NCBI GenBank assembly: GCA_944386335.1
Contig: CALXAQ010000124.1
Coordinates: 1 to 6,933 of the forward strand
Length of the DNA: 6,933 nucleotides
Source: an uncultured Clostridia bacterium
GTDB lineage: Bacteria; Bacillota; Clostridia; TANB77; CAG-508
Direction of reading: 5' to 3'
The stretch's first letter is position 1. Every line of letters begins with the position of its first letter. Both the position numbers and the translations under genes were made by a program. The notes under the pieces are model-generated. The model did no database searches and was not told the origin of the DNA. It worked only from the letters and a program-made list of their open reading frames with translations. This document shows positions 1 to 6,302 of this stretch, piece by piece.

Positions 1-406
1 TCCAACTAACATCTGCTTTTAATGTCTTTACTATTGAATTTAAACAATGCTTATATTCATTATTTAACTTATCATTAATTAAGTATTCCACTCTTTCAAA
101 TCTATCTGGTTTTCTTGAATTGATATATCTAAAATATTCTTCTATTAATTCTTTAACTTTTTGCAAAATTACTGGTGTTTTTATTAGATTACTACCTTGT
201 ATTAAATTGAAATATATGGTTTGATTCCAATAATACTTTATAAATTTCTTTGCAATTTTCTCTAAACTAATATCCATAAAGTCTTCTTTGAATTCATTCT
301 CAATAGCAATCTCTACTAAAGCTTTAGCCCATGCCATTTTATATGTATTATCATAGTTACATTCTCTTATTATTCTCTTAAAAATAGTATAAAAATCATT
401 CTTCAT
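1..406 (-). CDS. Probable HNH endonuclease, N-terminal 135 residues (partial, runs off the window)
   Basis: Last visible gene of the operon; its 3' end lies beyond base 1. Translation from the ATG at 404-406 gives 135 residues beginning MKNDFYTIFKRII, mostly helical, with the block YDNTYKMAWAKALVEIA (residues 18-34) and a second block KYYWNQTIYFNLIQGSN (57-73). I recall these blocks as the N-terminal region of bacterial proteins annotated as HNH endonucleases in restriction-type loci. The catalytic His-Asn-His part would be C-terminal and is not in the window, so the nuclease call rests on memory of the family. The start overlaps the end of the preceding gene by 11 bases. An AAAGG at 416-420 lies nine bases upstream of the ATG, and the ATG-like triplet at 397-399 is in a frame that stops after nine codons. 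The likely role is the DNA-cleaving effector of the system. Confidence 0.7.
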   Translation of the reverse strand, partial: MKNDFYTIFKRIIRECNYDNTYKMAWAKALVEIAIENEFKEDFMDISLEKIAKKFIKYYWNQTIYFNLIQGSNLIKTPVILQKVKELIEEYFRYINSRKPDRFERVEYLINDKLNNEYKHCLNSIVKTLKADVSW

Positions 407-716
407 CTTCTAATACCTTTTCTAAAAATATTCTTTCTTTAAAAGCTCCTCTTTTTTCAACTTTGCTTTTTCTTATAGTTTCAAATTCTTCAATTGTTAC
501 ATTTTTTGAATCTAATATCCCATATATTACTTCAACTATATCTGCCAACTCTTCTACATTATTATCTTCTAAATATTCTTTTACTACTTCTTGTAATTTT
601 TTATTTAATTCGTTTATATATTCCTCATTTTTTAATAATCTTGTTATAGGTCTTCTATTTTCCTTTTTTATTATTTCTGGTATTTTATCTCTAACTAATT
701 TATTATGAATTTTCAT
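396..716 (-). CDS. Nucleoside triphosphate pyrophosphohydrolase, COG4997 type (all-alpha NTP-PPase)
   Basis: A complete 106-residue protein. The N-terminus NKLVRDKIPEII (residues 5-16) is the signature of the COG4997 branch of the all-alpha MazG/phosphoribosyl-ATP pyrophosphohydrolase superfamily. These enzymes split nucleoside triphosphates into monophosphate and pyrophosphate using Mg2+ held by paired acidic motifs. The second motif is clear: EELADIVEVIYGI, with E56 and D59. The first is LQEVVKEYLED, with E43 and E47. Relatives as I remember them have two adjacent glutamates here (L-x-E-E-x-x-E), so V44 replaces one of the metal-binding positions. GGAGG at 723-727, six bases before the ATG at 714-716, fixes the start. 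The gene lies 30 bases after another MazG-like gene and overlaps the next gene. The substrate cannot be read from sequence. It may be housekeeping, but its place within the operon suggests a role in the defence locus. Confidence 0.88.
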   Translation of the reverse strand: MKIHNKLVRDKIPEIIKKENRRPITRLLKNEEYINELNKKLQEVVKEYLEDNNVEELADIVEVIYGILDSKNVTIEEFETIRKSKVEKRGAFKERIFLEKVLEDEE

Positions 717-746
717 AGTAAACCTCCATATTTAAACTTATTATTT

Positions 747-1061
747 TTATAGTTTATTATATTTTGTACTTATTCCTTTAAATTTTTCAATTGGATATTT
801 TTTCTCTGATATTTTCATTTTATCTAAAATAATTTGTTTAGGATTTACTCCTATTTGGTGGCACAAAAGAATACAATAATTCATAACATCTGCTATTTCG
901 TACTTTAATTCATCTTTATCATAATTATTATTCCATTGGAAGCACTCAAGTAATTCTCCAGATTCTATTGATATAGATTTAGCTAAGTTTTCTGGAGTAT
1001 TAAATTTTAACCAATCTCTATCTTGTGCAAACTTTACAATTTTTTCTTCTAACTCTTCCAT
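747..1061 (-). CDS. MazG-like nucleotide pyrophosphohydrolase
   Basis: A complete 104-residue protein of the MazG-like/dCTPase (RS21-C6, XTP3TPA-like) group, which hydrolyses (d)NTPs to monophosphates and pyrophosphate. The first metal motif is SIESGELLECFQW (E33, E36, with E39 behind). The second is YEIADVMNYCILL (E55, D58). The C-terminal block KMKISEKKYPIEKFKG (81-96) is typical of this group, so the active site looks intact. GGAGG at 1069-1073, seven bases from the ATG at 1059-1061, supports the start. The gene begins 20 bases after the DUF6339-like gene ends, and no promoter or terminator is visible between them, so it should be co-transcribed. It is clearly a different subfamily from the pyrophosphohydrolase that follows: the two share little beyond the acidic motifs. 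A nucleotide-pool or damaged-nucleotide role is inferred; the substrate is unknown. Confidence 0.9.
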   Translation of the reverse strand: MEELEEKIVKFAQDRDWLKFNTPENLAKSISIESGELLECFQWNNNYDKDELKYEIADVMNYCILLCHQIGVNPKQIILDKMKISEKKYPIEKFKGISTKYNKL

Positions 1062-1081
1062 ATATATTCCTCCAATATAAA

Positions 1082-1834
1082 CTATATTGTTAATAACTCT
1101 TCATTCTTAATTTCTTCCACCAATTCTGCTACCATTTCTTTTGCTGTATCTAAGTCAAGTGCATCAAGGTGCTTATCACTTCCATAAGAATTAATTTTTT
1201 TAAACAATGCTCTAGATGGATCTCTACTATACATATCATTTTCTTTAATTGCCTCTAATGCTGCAATTAAAATATTTTTATTTCTATTGTAGGAACGTTC
1301 TGAAATATGTTCATAAATTTCTTGTTTATCTAAAATTATATCAACAAGTTCAAAAGGATCTTCTCTATTCTCATCATATCCCCAGTATCCTGCCCACCAA
1401 AGTCTAGCGATTCCATTTCTTATAACTCCTTTTGAACCTCTTATTGCAAAAAATCTTTGTTTAATAACTTCTTTTAATTTTTTTTCATTTTCATTATCTT
1501 TTATTTTCCATCTACTAGCCATATATTGAGGAAATTGTATATGTGTCATATATGTCCATAATTCTGTAGAAACTGCTTGAACTGGTTTTAATTCTTTTAA
1601 ATGACTATATATTATTCTTGCATTTTGTTTGTCTGTCTCTGGTCCACCTAGAACTAGTTCAAATGGTTCTACTTCTATTTTACTACTGACTTCAAAATTA
1701 TTGTTTCCTGATTCTCTAAACATATCTATTAGCCAAGTAGGATTCTCGTCCATATTTAAATAATATTCTTTATTTACAATTATATCTTCTTCTAATTTAT
1801 CTACTATTTTGGTTTTAAATATTTTTTGTTTCAT
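1082..1834 (-). CDS. DUF6339-like protein, predicted component of a GHKL-ATPase defence system
   Basis: A complete 250-residue protein that I match from memory to the uncharacterised family DUF6339. Its most conserved-looking core is rich in Trp, Arg and His: ELWTYMTHIQF (residues 91-101, with W93, Y95, H98), SRWK (107-110), RNGIARLWWAGYW (139-151), DENREDPFELV (154-164) and ERSYNRNKNIL (179-189). The C-terminal 40 residues are acidic and helical. No signal peptide or membrane segment is seen. The ATG at 1832-1834 directly abuts the TAG of the preceding gene; a GGAG about 11 bases upstream lies inside that gene, so the two are translationally coupled. The family has no established function known to me. 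The invariant-looking R, N, D and H residues would suit nucleic-acid binding or an unrecognised catalytic site, but this is inference. Family assignment is fairly confident; function is not. Confidence 0.78.
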   Translation of the reverse strand: MKQKIFKTKIVDKLEEDIIVNKEYYLNMDENPTWLIDMFRESGNNNFEVSSKIEVEPFELVLGGPETDKQNARIIYSHLKELKPVQAVSTELWTYMTHIQFPQYMASRWKIKDNENEKKLKEVIKQRFFAIRGSKGVIRNGIARLWWAGYWGYDENREDPFELVDIILDKQEIYEHISERSYNRNKNILIAALEAIKENDMYSRDPSRALFKKINSYGSDKHLDALDLDTAKEMVAELVEEIKNEELLTI

Positions 1835-2704
1835 CTATTCATCATCTCCTTCTTGGATTTCAAGTAAATTCTTTAATTCATAAATAGATTCAATAGTTAC
1901 ATTTTTTAATAATTTTTGAGCATATTCATATGGATTATCATATATCATTTCTCTTGTAACTTGTTCCTCTTTTATTATTTCGTTAATTTTATTGTTTAAT
2001 GTTTTAAACCAAAGTCTACTTGAAAATTCCTCTTCTGCTTCATTCATATCATTTATTATACTTGTTAATACAGGGGTAAATAATATTGAATTTAGGATTG
2101 TAATTATATCCTTCATTCCTTTACATTTCAAATAAAAGTCTCCGATTTCTTTTGGTACTGTTATTAGAATTCTATCATAATTTGGATCATACGTAACATA
2201 ATTTATATTGTCATCTTTTTTTAAATTAAATATTGAATGTACTTCTTTTAAAATTTCATCATTTAATGTAATTATTTGTCTAACATTTTGGCAAACTGCT
2301 AGAACTTCATTTTTACTTACTTTCATTTTTATATTATTATATGCATCAACAAAATCTTCATTTTGATAATTCTCTATATTTTCTTTAGCAATTATAGCAA
2401 TACCAATATCTAAATAGTCTATTACTTCATCATTTTCTATTGTTATACTAATTTCATCATTGTTATAAAATTCAAACATTTTTCTGTACATTGCATTTGG
2501 AGATTCTACTTGTACGGCATAACAAGCTTTTTTATCTTCTATTAATTTTTTTATATCTTTATTATTTATTTCACATTCAATTTTTATATTATGGCTATTC
2601 TTTGAACCTCTATATAAATATTTAGCGGATATCTTACTTGTTTTATAATCAATTGTATCTTCCAAAAGTATAGGGTATGGGTAATTACCTTTAATCTTGA
2701 ACAT
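1835..2704 (-). CDS. Uncharacterised 289-aa protein of the GHKL-ATPase operon
   Basis: A complete 289-residue protein that I cannot assign to a named family. Residues 1-110 are predicted beta-rich, opening with NYPYPILLEDTIDY (7-20) and including CEINNKDIKKLIEDKKACYAV; this resembles the start of other 'PYPVL...DDY' proteins found beside restriction-type genes. The middle (about 115-190) is mixed, and the C-terminal third is helical with an acidic stretch NEAEEEFSSRLWF (221-233) and the block DNPYEYAQKLL (256-266). No transmembrane segment or obvious catalytic motif is visible. The gene overlaps the end of the GHKL ATPase gene by 14 bases and abuts the DUF6339-like gene, which implies coupled translation and probably a shared complex. 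GGAGG about nine bases before the ATG at 2702-2704 supports the start. An adaptor or DNA/protein-sensing role is possible but purely contextual. Confidence 0.85.
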   Translation of the reverse strand: MFKIKGNYPYPILLEDTIDYKTSKISAKYLYRGSKNSHNIKIECEINNKDIKKLIEDKKACYAVQVESPNAMYRKMFEFYNNDEISITIENDEVIDYLDIGIAIIAKENIENYQNEDFVDAYNNIKMKVSKNEVLAVCQNVRQIITLNDEILKEVHSIFNLKKDDNINYVTYDPNYDRILITVPKEIGDFYLKCKGMKDIITILNSILFTPVLTSIINDMNEAEEEFSSRLWFKTLNNKINEIIKEEQVTREMIYDNPYEYAQKLLKNVTIESIYELKNLLEIQEGDDE

Positions 2705-4577
2705 AAACTTTTACCTCCATTACACATTTTCTCTTTGTTTCAAATAATACGTCTATCTTTATATCTTCATTTCCTTTCATTCTCATGTTTTTGATTATAT
2801 TTCCTGATACTTCTAATTCTTGACCTTCATTATATGCTTTTTCTATTTTTATTTTTTCTAATTCTCCTGAATCTGTCCATCTTTGAAAATGTATTTCACA
2901 ATTTTTTAAATCTTCTATAGGTCTAATAATTATTTTATACATATTTTTTTCACTGTCATATGGAGTTTTTATGTATATCATTTGTGATTCATGATAATTA
3001 TTTCCTGTACCAGTTGTGTTTTCTCCTTCACCTTTTCCTTTATTTCCACCATCTCTTGTTCTTTCGTCATTTCCAGGATTTTCTCCACCTGAATTCGGTT
3101 CTTCATCATTTGTTTTATCTATAGCTTTTGGTTTAGTACTATCTCTTTGAGTTATTAAAATTTCTTGTTGTTCAATTTCCTTATTTATAATTTCATCAAA
3201 TGGTTTTTGCATTTCCTCTATTCCGTTTGAATCATCATCATCTATGCTCAAAAAATCTAACCCTTCAGCATCAAATTCTTCTGAATCATCACCATAAGAC
3301 AAAGAATCTATTTGCTCATTCACCCAATTATCTAATTTCTTTATAGTTTCTCTTACTTTTTTCCTATAACTTTCATCTTCAATATTATCAGCATTCCATA
3401 CATCATGAGTTTGAGGCTCACTTTCTCTCAATTGCTTATTTAATTCTACTCCCGTAGCAATTAAAATCCCTATAAAGTTAACAGGTCTTTTTCTAGGTGA
3501 AAAAATATTTATTTTCATTTCAGTATCTCTCATCTTTAGTATCTTTTTCTCTGGATATTGCGGTAATTTAGCAATTTTTAGTTCAACATCATTTTCACTA
3601 CATATACTACCATATCTTATTTCTTTTACACTATCATTTAATTCTATAAATTTGTATGCATTAAAAATATCATGTTCATCAATTCTAGCATTCTCTTGTT
3701 TTCCTAATTGCGCAAATCCCCTAATGTTTTTTGAATCTATGTTTATGGTATCACCATTATTTACAATAATTACTTCTAATTTATCTTCTATAATTAATTT
3801 CCAAAAATTTTCTATTACCGAATATATAATATTGTCTACCCATTTTTCTTCTTCTAGCTTAGCTCCAATTATATATAAATCTGTACCTGTTACATTTCTT
3901 CTATAAAACTCATCCATTTGTTCTTGATTTCTAATTGGTCTACATTCGTCTTCAGTAATATTTCCCCAATAGCCAATATTGCCTTTTACTATTCCATCCT
4001 TTTTATGCGTGCATAAAATAGATTTTCCTTGAAAGGCATATCCTTCATTTTTAACATATGTACCATATAATATTGTTCTAAAATAAGAAAAAACAAATGC
4101 AGCATGTTTTCCAGAACCATAAGAACCACCACTAACTCCACTTTTTGTAGAATTACCTGATGATTTTATCAAACCATACCACGCACTATTAATTCTTTGC
4201 TCTATTCCGACTAGTCCCGTAGTATTATAATCGCTTATTTTTAAAACATCTATTGTATCGCTATCAAATTTTTCATTAGCAACTTGTCTGAATTTATTTA
4301 ATCTCTCTGTTTCTGGAAAATATTCCGCACTTGCATTTATACTTTCTTTTATACTCTCTAAATTTGGAATTCTACTTTTCTCCATTTTTACTAATTTGAA
4401 TTCCACTCTTACTTTTTTATCTTCCTCTTTTATCTTAGCATCATATGAATTTTGTATGATTTCTCTTGCTAACTTTCCATATGGACTCATTTTAAATTGA
4501 TTAATACCTTGATTTTCAAATCCTTCTTCTTGTCCACCTTTATTATCTGGAAAATACCATCCTATTTTTTGATCCAT
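2691..4577 (-). CDS. GHKL (MORC/MutL/Hsp90-type) ATPase, predicted core of a restriction-like defence system
   Basis: A complete 628-residue protein with the Bergerat ATP-binding fold. The N box is REIIQNSYDA (residues 38-47), where E39 is the predicted catalytic base and N43 binds Mg2+. The G1 box is ISDYNTTGL (114-122, D116 and G121). The glycine-rich ATP lid is SGGSYGSGKHAAF (149-161). NVTGTDLYIIG (228-238) supplies the conserved GT after the lid. A second alpha/beta region with RKRPVNF (362-368) follows, comparable to the S5-like transducer domain of MutL/MORC proteins. Residues about 425-475 are acidic and 480-527 form a low-complexity Gly/Asn/Glu/Lys linker leading to a C-terminal beta-rich domain (530-628). 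Such ATPases dimerise on ATP binding and act as DNA clamps or switches. Bacterial MutL/MORC-like proteins beside cytosine methylases are known in restriction-type loci. AAAGG at 4587-4591 precedes the ATG. No nuclease or helicase motif is visible in it. Confidence 0.92.
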   Translation of the reverse strand: MDQKIGWYFPDNKGGQEEGFENQGINQFKMSPYGKLAREIIQNSYDAKIKEEDKKVRVEFKLVKMEKSRIPNLESIKESINASAEYFPETERLNKFRQVANEKFDSDTIDVLKISDYNTTGLVGIEQRINSAWYGLIKSSGNSTKSGVSGGSYGSGKHAAFVFSYFRTILYGTYVKNEGYAFQGKSILCTHKKDGIVKGNIGYWGNITEDECRPIRNQEQMDEFYRRNVTGTDLYIIGAKLEEEKWVDNIIYSVIENFWKLIIEDKLEVIIVNNGDTINIDSKNIRGFAQLGKQENARIDEHDIFNAYKFIELNDSVKEIRYGSICSENDVELKIAKLPQYPEKKILKMRDTEMKINIFSPRKRPVNFIGILIATGVELNKQLRESEPQTHDVWNADNIEDESYRKKVRETIKKLDNWVNEQIDSLSYGDDSEEFDAEGLDFLSIDDDDSNGIEEMQKPFDEIINKEIEQQEILITQRDSTKPKAIDKTNDEEPNSGGENPGNDERTRDGGNKGKGEGENTTGTGNNYHESQMIYIKTPYDSEKNMYKIIIRPIEDLKNCEIHFQRWTDSGELEKIKIEKAYNEGQELEVSGNIIKNMRMKGNEDIKIDVLFETKRKCVMEVKVYVQD

Positions 4578-4604
4578 TTTTTTCTACCTTTCTAATTTCT
4601 ATTA

Positions 4605-4820
4605 TTATAATTTAAATTTTCCCTTTTCTTGTTTTTCAATGAATTTCATTTTACTTATCTTTATAGAATTTTCAATTGCACTAAAAATGTTTTTTATATC
4701 TTCATCTGTATATTCATAATTATTTTTATTAGAACAATTACCTAGTAAATCTATCATATTTATTATCTTGTTTGTTCTATTCTCTGCTATTCTTTTGAAT
4801 CTTTCTCTTTTTGATTCCAT
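4605..4820 (-). CDS. Small 71-aa conserved-looking protein, first gene of the operon
   Basis: A complete small basic protein of 71 residues. It is predicted to be two or three helices, with the block IINMIDLLGNCSNKNNYEYT (19-38) followed by EDIKNIFSAIENSIKISKMKF. I remember similar 'LGNCSN...YEYT' small proteins in Firmicute accessory regions but know no named family or function. No clear helix-turn-helix is visible, so it is not an evident C-protein of a restriction system. The start is well fixed: GGAAGGAG at 4828-4835 lies seven bases before the ATG at 4818-4820, and the promoter is immediately upstream. The GHKL ATPase gene begins 27 bases after its stop. Its first position behind a palindromic promoter makes an autoregulator or a small accessory subunit plausible; that is inference. 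Confidence 0.85.
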   Translation of the reverse strand: MESKRERFKRIAENRTNKIINMIDLLGNCSNKNNYEYTDEDIKNIFSAIENSIKISKMKFIEKQEKGKFKL

Positions 4821-4827
4821 AAATGCA

Positions 4828-4835
4828 CTCCTTCC
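4828..4835 (-). promoter_or_regulatory. Strong ribosome binding site for the 71-aa gene
   Basis: Reads GGAAGGAG on the minus strand with a seven-base gap to the ATG. It is the best Shine-Dalgarno sequence of the operon's first genes, and it decides the start of the small gene. Confidence 0.8.
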
Positions 4836-4858
4836 TTTTTTTTACATTTTTCATATAT

Positions 4859-4887
4859 ATTATACATATTTTTTATATATTTGTCAA
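4859..4887 (-). promoter_or_regulatory. Perfect-consensus sigma-A promoter of the seven-gene operon
   Basis: On the minus strand TTGACA (4882-4887) and TATAAT (4859-4864) are separated by exactly 17 bases. Both hexamers match the housekeeping consensus at 6 of 6 positions. Transcription should start near 4852, giving a leader of about 30 bases before the ATG of the 71-aa gene. The -35 box begins about four bases after the end of the methylase terminator hairpin. Such a strong promoter in front of potentially toxic genes suggests that a repressor or the encoded proteins hold it in check. Confidence 0.88.
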
Positions 4888-4900
4888 ATATATAAAAAAT
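4868..4900. promoter_or_regulatory. 33-bp perfect palindrome centred on the -35 box, candidate operator
   Basis: The left arm ATTTTTTATATATTTG (4868-4883) is the exact reverse complement of the right arm at 4885-4900, around a single central base at 4884. The centre falls inside the -35 hexamer (4882-4887), and the palindrome covers most of the spacer. This is the geometry of a repressor site that blocks RNA polymerase. The right arm shares bases 4892-4900 with the methylase terminator. Low-complexity A/T sequence makes chance partial symmetry easier, but 16 unbroken pairs at this exact spot is notable. The binding protein is unknown. Confidence 0.65.
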
Positions 4901-4927
4901 GTAGTAGGAATCTACTACATTTTTTAT
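4892..4927 (-). terminator. Strong intrinsic terminator of the methyltransferase gene
   Basis: The 4892-4907 arm pairs perfectly with 4912-4927 (16 bp) around the four-base loop at 4908-4911. Its GC-bearing core is GTAGTAG/CTACTAC, and a run of six T follows on either strand. The methylase stop codon (4924-4926) lies inside the stem base. The hairpin should stop methylase transcripts just before the operon promoter and could act in both directions. Confidence 0.88.
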
Positions 4928-6276
4928 TTTATAACTTGGTATGCTTCATTTTGAGAATTAAACAATCCTGCTAGTTTACTTTTAAATCTTTCAATAGATG
5001 ACAATGTATTGTATTGTACCTGTTCTTCTTCCATGAAGATAATATTATTAATATAATCTACTTGTTTAAAAATCTCTTCTAATACATTTACAACTATACT
5101 GTTCCCAGCCATTCGATTTAACTTTTCTATATTAAAAAAATTTCTTTTTCTATATTCAAAATTGTTATTTACAACATTATTATAATCTTCTTCATCAAAA
5201 CCCATTAATAAAAAACACTCTCTTGGTGTTAAGTATCTAAATTTACTTTTCCCTTCTCTTTTATTGTAATAATCTATTACTCCAGAGTTAGGATGTCTAT
5301 CTTGTTTTGTTGTAACAGTTGGAACAGTCTGTGCTATAACCTTTTTGTCATGATAAATTTTAGTATTATATTCATATATATCTTTTCTTGATGGAGTATC
5401 GTTAGGTTGACATAAATTAGCTTCTGTTCTATATTGTTCATTACTATAATCTAACCTTAAAAACTCTTTTAATCTTCTTTCTTTTATATTTAGACTTTTG
5501 ACATATTTTTCGTCTTCTAAATTATGTTCTTTAAAAAAGTTTTCAACTTTTCTTTTTTTATTTTCATCATTTTTAACTAATACACTAAGCATATAAGTTC
5601 TTATTCTTTTTTGAGGTATGCCAAATTTACTAGCATCTAAAGTATATATTTGATTACAATATCCTATTTCTTCCAAGTAATCTGTCCACTCTTTAAAATT
5701 ATCTTTATGTCTATCTGACAAGATATTACTTACATTTTCCATTAAAAGGAATCTAGGTAATTGCATTTTTTCACTAATTCTTTCTTTAAGTATTCTTTCT
5801 ACTTCCCATAACATCCCTGATCTATTATGTGCATTTCTATCAATACCGCTCTTATTTCCATGCCAATTTCCTGCAACAGATAAATCTTGACAAGGAAATG
5901 AGTATGTTAGCAAATCTATTCTATTAGGTAAGTCCCTTGCTTTAATATCTGTTATACTTACTAAATTATTACTCCTTTTAATTGCATACAATACTCTCTT
6001 TAATACTTCTTCATTTAAGTCTTGCATATTTTTTTCTGTTGCTGGTTTCTTTCCATCTAAACTTAATGTATATTTACTTAAACTTTTAATTAAATCTTGT
6101 TTAGTCATATTTTTGTACACGCTCAAATCTTGTTTTCCATGATGTATTAAATCATATGCTATAATAGCGTTAATATCCCAATCAGCTGTACATGTTATTT
6201 CATATTCAATTCCTATATTTTTTAAAGCTTTTGCTTGGCTACCAATTCCACTAAATGTTTCTACTACTTTTAACAT
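4924..6276 (-). CDS. DNA (cytosine-5-)-methyltransferase
   Basis: A complete 450-residue C5 methylase that transfers a methyl group from S-adenosylmethionine to cytosine in a specific target. Conserved motifs appear in canonical order: I, ETFSGIGSQAKAL (6-18), for SAM binding; IV, SFPCQDLSVAG (126-136), with catalytic C129; VI, LLMENVSNIL (177-186), with E180; VIII, FGIPQKRIRTYML (218-230); IX, RYLTPRECFLLMGF (347-360); X, RMAGNSIVVNVL (388-399). The variable target-recognition region is about residues 235-340; the target cannot be read from sequence. A stretch of about 80 residues between motifs II and IV is longer than in minimal enzymes. AAGGAG at 6284-6289, seven bases before the ATG at 6274-6276, fixes the start. 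It has its own promoter and terminator, so self-modification can be expressed independently of the operon. No Vsr gene accompanies it here. Confidence 0.96.
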   Translation of the reverse strand: MLKVVETFSGIGSQAKALKNIGIEYEITCTADWDINAIIAYDLIHHGKQDLSVYKNMTKQDLIKSLSKYTLSLDGKKPATEKNMQDLNEEVLKRVLYAIKRSNNLVSITDIKARDLPNRIDLLTYSFPCQDLSVAGNWHGNKSGIDRNAHNRSGMLWEVERILKERISEKMQLPRFLLMENVSNILSDRHKDNFKEWTDYLEEIGYCNQIYTLDASKFGIPQKRIRTYMLSVLVKNDENKKRKVENFFKEHNLEDEKYVKSLNIKERRLKEFLRLDYSNEQYRTEANLCQPNDTPSRKDIYEYNTKIYHDKKVIAQTVPTVTTKQDRHPNSGVIDYYNKREGKSKFRYLTPRECFLLMGFDEEDYNNVVNNNFEYRKRNFFNIEKLNRMAGNSIVVNVLEEIFKQVDYINNIIFMEEEQVQYNTLSSIERFKSKLAGLFNSQNEAYQVIK

Positions 6277-6302
6277 TTTTTAACTCCTTCTTTACTTATT
6301 GT

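Noticed and set aside
397..399. ATG overlapping the TGA of the COG4997-type gene in a four-base ATGA as the HNH gene start
   Set aside because: That frame stops after nine codons; the true frame starts at the ATG at 404-406.
463..708. Plus-strand open frame of 81 codons
   Set aside because: Antisense to the COG4997-type gene, hydrophobic Phe/Ser/Ile-rich product as expected from reversed Lys/Glu-rich AT-rich coding DNA, no ribosome binding site.
3652..3906. Plus-strand open frame of 84 codons
   Set aside because: Wholly antisense to the GHKL ATPase gene, whose motifs are intact; no Shine-Dalgarno sequence or family resemblance.
4605..4820. 71-aa protein as a classical restriction C-protein
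   Set aside because: No recognisable helix-turn-helix and no tandem C-box layout at the promoter; kept only as a possible regulator.
4868..4900. The 33-bp palindrome as a second transcription terminator
   Set aside because: It has only two G/C bases paired at its centre, one unpaired base as loop, and contains the -35 box; a DNA operator fits better than an RNA hairpin.
4768..4974. Plus-strand open frame of 68 codons resembling a membrane peptide
   Set aside because: Runs across the end of the 71-aa gene's start region, the consensus promoter, the palindrome and the terminator; hydrophobic only because of T-rich DNA; no ribosome binding site.
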